This document shows, piece by piece, positions 24,292 to 32,362 of a stretch of DNA of 64,000 bases; within the stretch, counting starts at the first letter, position 1, and each line of letters starts with the position of its first letter. A program made the translations under genes and the position numbers. Source of the DNA: a virus; IMG/VR virus record IMGVR_UViG_3300030041_000009, positions 1-64,000 of that record; one strand, written 5' to 3'. The notes under the pieces are model-generated. The model was not told where the DNA came from. It was given only the letters and a program-made list of their open reading frames with translations, and searched no databases.

Positions 24292-24599
24292 GAAGATTTA
24301 GTAAAAAATTAAAAAATATATTTAATTCTATTAATCCATATTACGAAATTAATAAAGAATCCGATAGATTTCAAGAACTCAGAATAAAATTGAATGAAAA
24401 TCGATTAGATTATATAATAAAAGAGTTTGAAAGAATAGAAAATATGAGTGATGAAGAAAGAATAGAATATAAAAAAAATTTATTGAAAGAAGAAGCAAAT
24501 AATATAATTGATAAATTAGAATCAAATTCAGAATTATATAAAGAATATAATAATATTATGAGGAGAAAGAAAATTAAAAAATTAGAAAGTAATGAGTAA
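24288..24599 (+). CDS. Hypothetical coiled-coil protein with basic tail, 103 aa
   Basis: Starts MRRFSKKLKNIFNSINPYYE. Charged helical middle (SDEERIEYKKNLLKEEANNI) and a MRRKKIKKLESNE end. Overlaps both neighbours. Confidence 0.6.
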   Translation: MRRFSKKLKNIFNSINPYYEINKESDRFQELRIKLNENRLDYIIKEFERIENMSDEERIEYKKNLLKEEANNIIDKLESNSELYKEYNNIMRRKKIKKLESNE

Positions 24600-25164
24600 T
24601 TTAGTAGAACATGCAAAAAGAGAATTTCTTAAATTAGGTTATAAACCAATTGATAAATGCGAAAATGATCCAAATAAATGGATACAAGAAAATATATTAG
24701 AATTACTTGAAATATTTTCTAAACAAGGTCATTCTGGATTTTCAGCATCATATGTACTTAGTTATTTTAATAAATTGGCTAATTTTGAACCAATTGCTCC
24801 GATTATGTGTACCGATGATGAATGGAATGATATAGCAGATGAATGTTATCAAAATAATCGTTGTTCTGCAGTATTTAAAGAAAAAATTGATAGTAATCCA
24901 TATTATTTGGATGCTATTATTTTTGTTGATGAAAATAATTCATCTTTTACTGGTAGAGCATATAATAATAGTCATGATAGTATAACAAGTAGGCAAACAA
25001 TTAAATTACCATTTACACCTAAACGTTTTTATGTTGATGTAGTTTATTATAATGATGAAAATCATATTAAAGATGAATCCCAATTAAAAGAAGTTTGGAA
25101 ATATTATGAGCATCAAGAAACTAAGTCATATATTAGATTACAAAAATTAAAATCAATAGAATGA
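24592..25164 (+). CDS. Conserved phage protein of unknown function, 190 aa
   Basis: Starts MSNLVEHAKREFLKLGYKPI with FSKQGHSGFSASYVLSYFNK, DEWNDIADECYQNNRCSAVF, SITSRQTIKLPFTPKRFYVD. I recognise this as a family found across many tailed phages without known function. This copy adds the local basic tail SYIRLQKLKSIE at its end, as if the tail were a portable segment. Confidence 0.75.
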   Translation: MSNLVEHAKREFLKLGYKPIDKCENDPNKWIQENILELLEIFSKQGHSGFSASYVLSYFNKLANFEPIAPIMCTDDEWNDIADECYQNNRCSAVFKEKIDSNPYYLDAIIFVDENNSSFTGRAYNNSHDSITSRQTIKLPFTPKRFYVDVVYYNDENHIKDESQLKEVWKYYEHQETKSYIRLQKLKSIE

Positions 25165-25412
25165 AAATTGGAGATGTTCAAGTTTATTTAGGAGATACTA
25201 ATATGTATTATACTAAAAATAAAAAATATTATGTATATAGGATAAATTCTCATTTTATACCTGGAACTATTTGTGGACATATAATGAATGATATAGGAGA
25301 TAGTGTTTATTTTCGTGATGATGATATCGACAGGAATTGGATAGATTTAAAAAAATATAGAAAAGAAAAAATTAATAATTTAAATAATATTTATGAAAAA
25401 AACTTTGAATGA
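25161..25412 (+). CDS. Small SH3/KOW-like family protein, 83 aa
   Basis: Starts MKIGDVQVYLGDTNMYYTKN, centre KYYVYRINSHFIPG, tail WIDLKKYRKEKINNLNNIYE. Coupled to both neighbours by overlap. Confidence 0.65.
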   Translation: MKIGDVQVYLGDTNMYYTKNKKYYVYRINSHFIPGTICGHIMNDIGDSVYFRDDDIDRNWIDLKKYRKEKINNLNNIYEKNFE

Positions 25413-25563
25413 TTTTGATTATAGTTTTAAATTTCCTGATAATGATTTTAATAATTTATCGTTAGAAATGCTACAAAAATGGAAAACATTAATCAATCAA
25501 GATAAAATAAAATTAAAAAAAGAAGAAAGAATTGCTAAATTAAATGAAATAAATTCTAAATAA
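25393..25563 (+). CDS. Small hypothetical protein, 56 aa
   Basis: ATG at 25393, TAA at 25561-25563. Reads MKKTLNDFDYSFKFPDNDFN and ends KKEERIAKLNEINSK with the recurrent tail. Overlaps the upstream gene by 20 bp; the next gene starts 2 bp later. Confidence 0.55.
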   Translation: MKKTLNDFDYSFKFPDNDFNNLSLEMLQKWKTLINQDKIKLKKEERIAKLNEINSK

Positions 25564-25564
25564 A

Positions 25565-25879
25565 ATGACAATACAAAATTATAAGAAAAAATATTTAATA
25601 TGTAAAGATGATTTTGGTAAAAATATTTATGTTGGAGATACTGTGGAATTATTTTGTCCACTTGAATTTTCAACTACATGGAAATCAATTGTTTATTGGA
25701 GTATGTTATCTGGAGCGTGGGTAGATTTTCCTACTATATTTATTGATACTCCAAATCCTCAAAGAATTTTATATTCATTACTTAATCAGCAAGAATATAA
25801 TATTTGTGATGTAGATAGTGATATTCCAATAAAATATAAAGGATATTGTAAAAAAATAAAATCTTTTTATACAAAATAA
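25565..25879 (+). CDS. Conserved phage protein of unknown function, 104 aa
   Basis: The segment LICKDDFGKNIYVGDTVELF followed by FSTTWKSIVYWSMLSGAWVD matches a small phage and bacterial family of unknown function that usually reads CKDDFGN...VGDTVE. Last gene of the rightward run, followed by a strong terminator. Confidence 0.7.
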   Translation: MTIQNYKKKYLICKDDFGKNIYVGDTVELFCPLEFSTTWKSIVYWSMLSGAWVDFPTIFIDTPNPQRILYSLLNQQEYNICDVDSDIPIKYKGYCKKIKSFYTK

Positions 25880-25882
25880 TAA

Positions 25883-25914
25883 AAAAAGACTGAAATAATT
25901 ATTTCAGTCTTTTT
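25883..25914. terminator. Hairpin terminator
   Basis: AAAAAGACTGAAATAA and its perfect complement, with T run, between convergent genes. Confidence 0.8.
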
Positions 25915-25933
25915 ATTATATAATAAATGTTAT

Positions 25934-26308
25934 TTACTTTGAATCGTTTCCTATAGTATTAGTTTTTGTAGTATTCGTATCAGTAGTATTTTCTCCTGTA
26001 TTATCATTAGTAATATTACTAGTATTTGTATCAGTAGTGTTAATTATTTTTTTACCTTTTTCTATATAATTAATAATATATCCAGCAACCGCAAATTCTA
26101 TTCCAGCCCATATTGCGAAATCACCTGCTGATATTGTACTTAATGAGTGTAATAAAAAATAAATCATACCCCATTGACCAATTATAAACGCAATCGAAGA
26201 TTCAATCCTTTTCTTAGAAAAAAATGATGGTTGATTTGAATAAATTTTTAATATTTCCATGACAAATCTTTTTATATTAGTCCATCCAAAAAAATATGTT
26301 TTATTCAT
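25934..26308 (-). CDS. Two-helix membrane protein
   Basis: 124 aa. Two hydrophobic segments (SIAFIIGQWGMIYFLLHSL and FAIWAGIEFAVAGYIINYI) around residues 37-80, then a polar tail rich in Thr, Asn and Asp. Size and layout are compatible with a holin or other phage membrane protein; no further evidence. Confidence 0.6.
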   Translation of the reverse strand: MNKTYFFGWTNIKRFVMEILKIYSNQPSFFSKKRIESSIAFIIGQWGMIYFLLHSLSTISAGDFAIWAGIEFAVAGYIINYIEKGKKIINTTDTNTSNITNDNTGENTTDTNTTKTNTIGNDSK

Positions 26309-26319
26309 AAATTATATTA

Positions 26320-26841
26320 TTATTTTTTACCTTGTCTTTTTAATATGGCTTGCTGCAATGCAGTTGGTAGTTTCTTTTGGGCTGCAGAAAGACCAGTTTT
26401 TTCTTCTTTTTCATCATCGTCTTTAGAAAACTTTTTTATTGCCCCTTTTTTATCTTTACATTCTTTTTCATCATCTTTACATTTTTTTACGACTTTACCT
26501 TTTTTCTCATATTTATCATCGTCATCATCGTCATCATCTTTGATGTTTTTGAATTCTTTAAGAATATCTTTACCTACATTTGTGCGTTTAGTTGGACCAG
26601 AACTTTTAAAAAATTCTTTATCTGTAAAATTATCAAGATCACAAAGATTATTCAATTTACCAAATACGTGTTCTTCTTTACTTTTTGGTTTTTCTGTAAT
26701 ACATTTACCACCAGATTCTTCTTTATTTTCAAAAATATCTTTAGCAACTTCAGTTCTTTTAGTCACTTTTGCATTTTTGAAAATTTCTTTTTCTGTAAAA
26801 TCATCAATACTAAGTAGATTATTTAATTTATTATCTTTCAT
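26320..26841 (-). CDS. Probable head-assembly protein with repeated TKRT motif
   Basis: 173 aa. Two repeats: LLSIDDFTEKEIFKNA then VTKRTEVAKDIF, and CDLDNFTDKEFFKSSG then PTKRTNVGKDIL. A run of eight Asp follows, then alternating Lys/Glu/Asp blocks. The same TKRT-x-VAKD motif occurs in the gene at 37727. Highly charged composition and position in a run of tagged genes suggest a core or scaffold role (inference). The opposite strand holds long spurious ORFs because of the low-complexity composition. Confidence 0.6.
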   Translation of the reverse strand: MKDNKLNNLLSIDDFTEKEIFKNAKVTKRTEVAKDIFENKEESGGKCITEKPKSKEEHVFGKLNNLCDLDNFTDKEFFKSSGPTKRTNVGKDILKEFKNIKDDDDDDDDKYEKKGKVVKKCKDDEKECKDKKGAIKKFSKDDDEKEEKTGLSAAQKKLPTALQQAILKRQGKK

Positions 26842-26864
26842 ATTATTTTATTTTTATTTTTATA

Positions 26865-27200
26865 TTATTTTATTGTTTTGTATTCTATATATTTTTTATA
26901 AAAAATGTCGTGATATATACTATTAAAATTTTTAGCAGATTTCATGTTTTGGGTTAAATGATTATCTGTTTCAGTTCTCAAATCATTTAACATTTTTATG
27001 CCTTGTTCATTCTTTCCATTTTTAAAATAATTATTAGCAGTTTCATCTAATAGTTTAGATTGTATATTAAGATAATTAACTAATTCAGTTTCAGCATTTT
27101 TATCTTGTGTTATTCCGTTTTCTGAATATCCAGCATAATCATCATCATTATTTTCGTTGTTTTCATTAACGAACATATCAAAAATCTTTAAGTGATTCAT
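26865..27200 (-). CDS. Tagged hypothetical protein, 111 aa
   Basis: Starts MNHLKIFDMFVNENNENNDD, a capsid-targeting-like form with possible cut after FVNE. The rest is helical (LDETANNYFKNGKNEQGIKM). An AT-rich late-type promoter box lies at about 27211-27240. Function unknown; likely virion-internal. Confidence 0.6.
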   Translation of the reverse strand: MNHLKIFDMFVNENNENNDDDYAGYSENGITQDKNAETELVNYLNIQSKLLDETANNYFKNGKNEQGIKMLNDLRTETDNHLTQNMKSAKNFNSIYHDIFYKKYIEYKTIK

Positions 27201-27231
27201 ACATTTATTTTTTTTTTATATACTATATATA

Positions 27232-27498
27232 TTATTTTTTATTTGTTTTTTCTTCACCGCAAATATCAATTTTAATTTTTTCTAAATCTTTAGTTGCACC
27301 TTTTCCTTTTGTCCAATATTTGTTTACATTATCAAAAAATTCACTTTTCTTTTCATCTGATAATTTAGCAGGAGATTTAACATCATAACAATCAAGTATG
27401 AATTTAAAATATTCTCTATATTCTATTTGTAAATCTGATAATTTTTCATTTAATGATAAACTTTCATTATATTGTTTGAAATTTTTAATTTTATTCAT
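27232..27498 (-). CDS. Tagged hypothetical protein, 88 aa
   Basis: Starts MNKIKNFKQYNESLSLNEKL, with possible cleavage after QYNE or SLNE. The body LQIEYREYFKFILDCYDVKS to the end is helical and ends in Lys. Late-type box TTTAATATATATATAAAAAA upstream (27511-27530). Confidence 0.6.
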   Translation of the reverse strand: MNKIKNFKQYNESLSLNEKLSDLQIEYREYFKFILDCYDVKSPAKLSDEKKSEFFDNVNKYWTKGKGATKDLEKIKIDICGEEKTNKK

Positions 27499-27549
27499 TG
27501 ATATTATTAGTTTTTTATATATATATTAAATAATAAAAATCATTTTTTA

Positions 27550-27756
27550 TTATTTTAATGTAAATTGTCTTTTAATTAAATTTCCTTTTAATTTAACAGA
27601 TTTTTTAGTACCATCTTCAAAATAAATTATAATCTCAAAATTATCAAAAATTAAACCAAAGTCTTGATATTCAATCATATCATAACTACTTGATAGAATG
27701 ACAACATTTTTATTATGATAAAATCCTTTTCTTCCTATATAATATTCTTTAAACAT
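27550..27756 (-). CDS. Small hypothetical protein, 68 aa
   Basis: Starts MFKEYYIGRKGFYHNKNVVI. Beta-rich with YEDGTKK-like hairpin (YFEDGTKKSVKLKGN). No function recognised. Lies between two tagged or core-like genes. Confidence 0.55.
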   Translation of the reverse strand: MFKEYYIGRKGFYHNKNVVILSSSYDMIEYQDFGLIFDNFEIIIYFEDGTKKSVKLKGNLIKRQFTLK

Positions 27757-27769
27757 TTATAAATTTAAT

Positions 27770-28258
27770 TTATCTTGGATTAATTCTATTCGCAACTTGC
27801 ATCATAGAATTATATCTTGCTTTTTCAAACATTTCTAATGATACATAATCAGTATTAGTGAAATCTACTGTTTCATTTAAACTTTGACGTTCTTGCGCTT
27901 GTTTAACTTCATTTAGTCTTTCATCATGAAGTTTTTGCATAACTTCATTTAATTTATTTTCTTTTGCTTCTTGTTTAACTTCATTAATATTAAATCCATT
28001 TACTTTTGTTTCAATGTTAAATTCATTAATGTTAAAGTCTTGTGAGTATTCTTGACGTCTTACTTCATTTATATTTTGTTGACTATAATTACTATAATTA
28101 GTATTATAATTAGTATAATCAGGAGTTTCTTTTAACATTTGTCCATTAAAAGAATTATCATTACCTCTTAATTGCTCGTATGTGTAATCTGTTGTTTCTA
28201 TTTTTTTAGCATTTACTTGTTTGAATAAATCTAAATACGATTGATCATAATATTCCAT
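27770..28258 (-). CDS. Candidate scaffold/core protein with many (I/L)NE sites
   Basis: 162 aa. Reads MEYYDQSYLDLFKQVNAKKI, Gln/Asn/Tyr-rich, then six (I/L)NE tripeptides: QNINEVRRQ, FNINEFNI, FNINEVKQ, NKLNEVMQ, ERLNEVKQ and QSLNETVD. T4 prohead protease cuts after hydrophobic-x-Glu and shreds the scaffold gp22 this way, so a cleavable core protein is a reasonable guess. Late-type box TTAATATATAA at 28278-28288. Confidence 0.5.
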   Translation of the reverse strand: MEYYDQSYLDLFKQVNAKKIETTDYTYEQLRGNDNSFNGQMLKETPDYTNYNTNYSNYSQQNINEVRRQEYSQDFNINEFNIETKVNGFNINEVKQEAKENKLNEVMQKLHDERLNEVKQAQERQSLNETVDFTNTDYVSLEMFEKARYNSMMQVANRINPR

Positions 28259-28309
28259 AAAAATTTATTATTTTTTGTTATATATTAATAATTAAGTATA
28301 TATTAATAT

Positions 28310-28528
28310 TTACATATTGAATTTATTTGATTTATTTTTAATTTTTTGAATTTCTATTGCTTCTTTCGTAGCTAATATTAATTCATCTTCTGCTCCAGTA
28401 AAAATTTCACCTTCCCTTTTTAATCCGTTTTTTGGTTCAGATCCCATATATCTGGTAAACATAATAAGATTATTAGGTACATTATCATACTTAACATCAT
28501 AATAGCATATAGTTTCTAATTTCGATGA
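28310..28528 (-). pseudogene. Truncated gene cut at its 5' end by the TnpB insertion
   Basis: In frame from just after a TGA near 28537 to TAA at 28310: FSSKLETICYYDVKYDNVPN, then LIMFTRYMGSEPKNGLKREG, GEIFTGAEDELILATKEAIE, ending NKFNM. The conserved-looking coding continues upstream of the first ATG (28462), so the real N-terminus is lost. tnpB begins right beside it. A 50-aa product from ATG 28462 is possible. Confidence 0.5.
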
Positions 28529-28540
28529 AAAACAATGAAA

Positions 28541-29779
28541 TCAGTTTAAAATTAAGTTAATAATTTTTGGGGTAACTACAAACCCCTCTATTCCGTCAAT
28601 AAATATATTCGGAAATGCTTTTCTTAAAATGTTATAACTACCATTTACATCTGCGTTAATTATCACATTTGAATTTTTTATTTTATATAAACCTCTACTT
28701 TGACGATATCCACTGAATATTTTTTCGGTTTTGTCTCCGTAAACTGGTATTAAATCTAAATTCAAAAATGAAGATTTGCTAGTATAACTTTCTTCTTGTA
28801 ATATAACTCTTATTCCTTCTTTTTCGCACTTATACGATAACATCGATATAAATCTACTATGTGGAATCTGTATGAAATTCTGGTTGTTCTGTTTTGACAT
28901 GTTGCATTCTTGTTTCCAACCATCATTTTTACCAATAACTAATTTTGATATGTTATTGATAATTAATTCTTTAACTATTTGATTACTTGCTTTGTGTAGG
29001 TAATCATCTACTTTATTGTTTCGTTTATTTGTTAACTTCCTTATTCCTTTACTTGACTTCTTTTTATTAGTGATTTCAAGAACTGATTTCATTTCTGCTA
29101 AACGTTTATTGTAATATTGATTTGTAGATTTAAGTGGTCTACCATTAAAAATTAATGGTTGAAATCCTTTAATACTGGTCGTTAATGTCGCTAAATTATT
29201 TACACCTAAATCAATTGAAGCGTATCGTTTGTTGTCTCTGACTTGTTTCTTTTCATTATAGGTATAACACACTTCAATCACGTATTGATCAAGCCTTGGT
29301 ATTATCCGAACGCAATCTATTGAATTAATATCAGTTAACTTGGTATAGAATTCTATTTTAGTACCTGATAACTTGATTTTGTTTGTTTTCTTGAATACTT
29401 TTCTTGATATCGCTTGATAATTATATGAAATAATAAATCTTCCTTTAATCTTATGAAGAAATCCTGGTTGCTCTGGATAACTTTTATACTTTGATTTATT
29501 TTTACCATAATCTTTACATGAATTAAAGAAACTTTTGTAATTTCGTTGAACCTGAATGATAGTTCCAGTCGCAACTTTCATTGGTAATCTCTGAAAGCAC
29601 TCTTCAGACTTCATTACTTGATATAACTTATTTAAAGGATTATAATCAGTTGTTTCTAAACCTTGTCTGATTAAATAAACTGATCGATTATAGATGTTCT
29701 TTGATTTAAAACATAATTCATCACACTCTTTATAATTTGAATGTGATTTAGTAATTATATGTCTTTCCGTCAATTTCAT
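28541..29779 (-). mobile_element. tnpB: IS605/IS1341-type tnpB (RNA-guided nuclease), no tnpA
   Basis: 412 aa. N-terminal helical region, then the RuvC-like core: YASIDLGVNNLATLTT (first Asp), ISKLVIGKNDGWKQE, EEGIRVILQEESYTSKSSF, and IINADVNGSYNILRKAF (last Asp). The Cys pairs of the usual zinc knuckle are absent: where relatives have TSKCS this reads TSKSS. The RuvC-II segment has LVIGKN and lacks an evident Glu at the usual place, which is common in this subgroup, so activity is uncertain. No transposase gene is next to it. It interrupts a small gene whose remnant lies at 28310-28528. Confidence 0.85.
28569..28586 (-). ncRNA. Possible guide-RNA (reRNA) hairpin at the tnpB 3' end
   Basis: Minus strand GGGGT-TTGTAGTT-ACCCC inside the last codons of tnpB. 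Short GC-rich hairpins at this place form part of the right-end RNA in IS605 elements. The exact RNA end and guide are not determinable from this alone. Confidence 0.4.
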
Positions 29780-29925
29780 GTATTAATACCTAATTTTAAT
29801 GTATATATTAATAAAAATATATTATTTATTTATATTTTATAGAAATTAAATCATTAAAAGTTTAAATTAATTTATTATTTTTATTTAACTATTTATTTTA
29901 ATTTATATGATAAATATTTACTATC

Positions 29926-30162
29926 TTAGTTTATTAAATCATTTGATGAAATAATTTCATTGAAATTCATTATTTTTCATTCATTTATATGAAGATTTTG
30001 AATACCTTTATCATATTCAAAGTCAGCAATGATACCTACATTATTATCTAAAAAATCAACAATAGATTCATATTTATTTTGTCTATCTTTGATGTCAATT
30101 ATAACATAATCACCAATTTTAAATTTAGTATTTATATTTTCAAAAAATCTAATATATTTCAT
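29926..30162 (-). pseudogene. Tagged small protein broken by an in-frame TGA
   Basis: The intact part is 30162 to the TGA at 29977 (61 aa): MKYIRFFENINTKFKIGDYV, then NNVGIIADFEYDKGIQNLHI. The frame then continues open for 16 codons, ending FNEIISSNDLIN and TAA at 29926. The continuation reads like the natural C-terminus, so the TGA is probably a mutation. The 61-aa product may still be made. Late-type box TTAATATATATAAA at 30175-30191 shared with the divergent gene. The gap 29780-29925 up to tnpB holds no other gene that I can see. Confidence 0.5.
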
Positions 30163-30212
30163 TTATAACTTATATTTATTTATATATATTAAAAAAATAA
30201 AGTTATTTTTGT

Positions 30213-30839
30213 ATGTCAAAAAGTGAAACACCAACAGCAAAAGATTATAAAGAATCTTTTCAAGATAATATAGATAAATTAAAAAGTGAAATTGAAGATG
30301 CCCAAGAAGAATTAGATTTTGATCCAACAGAATTTTTTCCAGTAAATAATAATATTGATCTAAATTTCAAAATTGAAATGCATGATTATGAAAAAGATTT
30401 GGAAGTAATTAGAGAAGAGTCAAAAGAAACTCTTGAATGTATAGCAAATTTGTATTTATCTGAGGATATTATGTTAAATAAAAACATAAATAATATAATT
30501 AAAAATGATGCACTTGCAATTTCGGATTTAAAATTTTCAATATCATGTTCAAAAAGAGGATTGATTAATTTAATGAAGCAAATAGATAATGGTAGCTCTG
30601 ATGCAGATTTGTTTCAAGCAGTATCAATGTTTCAAAGAGAGATGAAAGATTGTATTGAAACTTTATATAAATTACAAAAGAGTATGAAAGAGTTCTTTAA
30701 AGATCTTAAAGAAGAATTAAAAGAAATAAATATCGGAGATGCTGATTTAGAAATACATGATAAATATAAAGATATGAGAATTTCGGATAGAGATATAAAT
30801 AAATCAATTGATGCTGCATTAGCAAATAAGAAAAAATAA
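30213..30839 (+). CDS. Coiled-coil protein, possible small terminase
   Basis: 208 aa. Starts MSKSETPTAKDYKESFQDNI, has acidic segment LDFDPTEFFPVNN, then helices including DALAISDLKFSISCSKRGLI and FQREMKDCIETLYKLQKSMK. The layout (acidic N-terminus, central long helices, charged C-terminus) is similar to T4 gp16-type small terminase, but there is no decisive motif. Alone on the plus strand between minus-strand genes. Confidence 0.5.
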   Translation: MSKSETPTAKDYKESFQDNIDKLKSEIEDAQEELDFDPTEFFPVNNNIDLNFKIEMHDYEKDLEVIREESKETLECIANLYLSEDIMLNKNINNIIKNDALAISDLKFSISCSKRGLINLMKQIDNGSSDADLFQAVSMFQREMKDCIETLYKLQKSMKEFFKDLKEELKEINIGDADLEIHDKYKDMRISDRDINKSIDAALANKKK

Positions 30840-30869
30840 AAAAATTCAGTAGATTTATACTGAATTTTT
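30840..30869. terminator. Hairpin terminator
   Basis: AAAAATTCAGTA / TACTGAATTTTT arms right after the stop of the gene at 30213. Confidence 0.75.
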
Positions 30870-31141
30870 TTAAATGTTTCTGATTTAACTTTGTATATTG
30901 CTGCTATAATAATATTAACATATTGAGTTTTTTTATTATCCAACAAATTATACATTTTCTTTGTACTATCAGACAATCCTTTTAATTTATTATATTCTTA
31001 TTCTGTTAAATAAACAATTTTAGAATTTTTGTTTCTAACTTCAAATTCCTGAGTTTTAGTTAATTCTCCATTTTCAGATAACTCATATATATTTCTAATT
31101 TTAGACGTATCAAATTATTCATTAATTTTTTCTATTTTCAT
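30870..31141 (-). pseudogene. Small gene with two in-frame TAA stops and lost 3' end
   Basis: From ATG 31141: MKIEKINE, TAA, FDTSKIRNIYELSENGELTK, EFEVRNKNSKIVYLTE, TAA, EYNKLKGLSDSTKKMYNLLD, then KTQYVNIIIAAIYKVKSETF. One frame carries sensible protein across both stops. Downstream it runs into the terminator and the antisense of the gene at 30213 with no natural end, so the 3' end seems to have been replaced. Both stops are GAA TAA, one change from a Gln or Glu codon. Confidence 0.5.
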
Positions 31142-31150
31142 TTAATTTTT

Positions 31151-31876
31151 TTAATTTTTTTTATATTTATTTAATATAGATAATATTTGTTTATTATATT
31201 TATTAGAATAAAAATAATCATTTTTATTTACAATATCAAATACATTAAGTCCATCATCATTAGGTTCTGGTTTAAAATTATAGTCTTTAGCATATAAATT
31301 TGCACCTTTCTGTAAAAGTTCATCAATAATTTTCAATCTCATATCAACATTATGATTTTCACCAGAAAGTATATGATCTTTTCTTTTTAAATTTTCGACT
31401 GCTAGTATTAATGGAGTAGATCCATCTCTACTTATAGAATTAATATCAATATTAGGCTGTTCTAATAATAGTTCAAATACCTTAAATCCTTCTTCATTTA
31501 AACGTTTCTCATACACAATACTAGATAGTGGGCTAAAATTTGCATGTCCTTTTAAATTAATATCAGCTCCTTTATCAATTAAATACTTACATACATCATA
31601 ATTCTGATATGAACTTGATAAATTAAGTATATTATCACCAGCCAATTCAACATTTATTATTTCAGGATGCGCATCAATAAGACTTATAACATTATTTGTT
31701 TCTTTATTCATAAGATATGTTCTACACTCATAATAATAACTATGAATATTTTTTTCTAAATCTTTTTTCTGTTTTCTGCCGTCACTGTATTTCGTGAATG
31801 TTGATGTATAATCATCACCATAAAAATGTTCATCATTTGTAAATCCTTCAAATGATTTTAAATGTTTATTTTTCAT
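31151..31876 (-). CDS. Tagged ankyrin-repeat protein
   Basis: 241 aa. Starts MKNKHLKSFEGFTNDEHFYG. Ankyrin repeats from residue 65: LIDAHPEIINVELAGDNILN, CKYLIDKGADINLKGHANFS, FELLLEQPNIDINSISRDGS, LLQKGANLYAKDYNFKP. Likely a protein-interaction factor. Directly downstream of the 27-aa tag-only ORF and the gene at 31979. Related in type to the protein at 10538. Confidence 0.75.
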   Translation of the reverse strand: MKNKHLKSFEGFTNDEHFYGDDYTSTFTKYSDGRKQKKDLEKNIHSYYYECRTYLMNKETNNVISLIDAHPEIINVELAGDNILNLSSSYQNYDVCKYLIDKGADINLKGHANFSPLSSIVYEKRLNEEGFKVFELLLEQPNIDINSISRDGSTPLILAVENLKRKDHILSGENHNVDMRLKIIDELLQKGANLYAKDYNFKPEPNDDGLNVFDIVNKNDYFYSNKYNKQILSILNKYKKN

Positions 31877-31891
31877 AATATCTATTTTTTT

Positions 31892-31975
31892 TTATAAATT
31901 AAATTTATCTGTTGTTCTATTAAATTCAGAATCATCTTTAACTCTTAAATATTCTTCAAATTTATTTACTTTCAT
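31892..31975 (-). CDS. 27-aa ORF made of little more than the N-terminal tag
   Basis: ATG at 31975, TAA at 31892-31894. Reads MKVNKFEEYLRVKDDSEFNR then TTDKFNL. It has the Met-Lys-x-x-Lys-Phe-Glu-x-Tyr-Leu form of the tag seen on larger proteins. It sits between two tagged genes with 3-bp and 15-bp gaps. It may be a tiny packaged peptide or the remnant of a deleted effector. Confidence 0.45.
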   Translation of the reverse strand: MKVNKFEEYLRVKDDSEFNRTTDKFNL

Positions 31976-31978
31976 ATA

Positions 31979-32287
31979 TCAATTTTTATTTTTAATATAT
32001 TTATCATAAATAACTTCTGCAGTATATTCTTTTCTTTTATCTTTAAGATTATTAATTTCTTTTATTATTTCTGGATTATTATCAAAAATATTTCTAATAA
32101 ATAATACAGCGTCATCTGATTGCTTAAATGATTTTTCACTTATATTGTGTTCATTACAATATATGTAGTCAATATGATCAAATACATCATCAACATAATT
32201 TCTTATAGGTACTTTCCATCCAAATGAATTTATTTCATGATCTGGATTTTTATTGTACATCTCTGTTATTAATTTTATGTGATTCAT
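31979..32287 (-). CDS. Tagged hypothetical protein, 102 aa
   Basis: Starts MNHIKLITEMYNKNPDHEIN; LITEMY recalls the N-terminus of T4 Alt as I remember it (LITELF). Rest is acidic and aromatic (DDVFDHIDYIYCNEHN) with a charged helix. Late-type boxes in the duplicated region just upstream. Confidence 0.6.
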   Translation of the reverse strand: MNHIKLITEMYNKNPDHEINSFGWKVPIRNYVDDVFDHIDYIYCNEHNISEKSFKQSDDAVLFIRNIFDNNPEIIKEINNLKDKRKEYTAEVIYDKYIKNKN

Positions 32288-32294
32288 TGAAATA

Positions 32295-32362
32295 ATTTTT
32301 TTATTATATATAAAAAATTAAATAATTTAATTTTTTTATTATATATAAAAAATTAAATAATT
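32295..32362 (-). repeat. Tandem duplicated promoter region (2 x 33 bp)
   Basis: Copies at 32295-32327 and 32330-32362 are identical; the core is ATTATATATAAAAAATTAAA. On the minus strand each has TTTTTTATATATAATAAA, a late-promoter-like box. The second copy covers the stop codon of the DHH gene (32361), so the 72-bp gap between the genes holds two promoter candidates. Confidence 0.7.

Noticed and set aside
26345-26926. Two long plus-strand ORFs (146 and 193 aa) opposite the charged protein at 26320
   Set aside because: Phe/Ser-rich translations that mirror the Asp/Lys-rich real gene; no start context or homology.
29353-29574. 73-aa minus-strand ORF inside tnpB
   Set aside because: Out-of-frame shadow of tnpB with no independent support.
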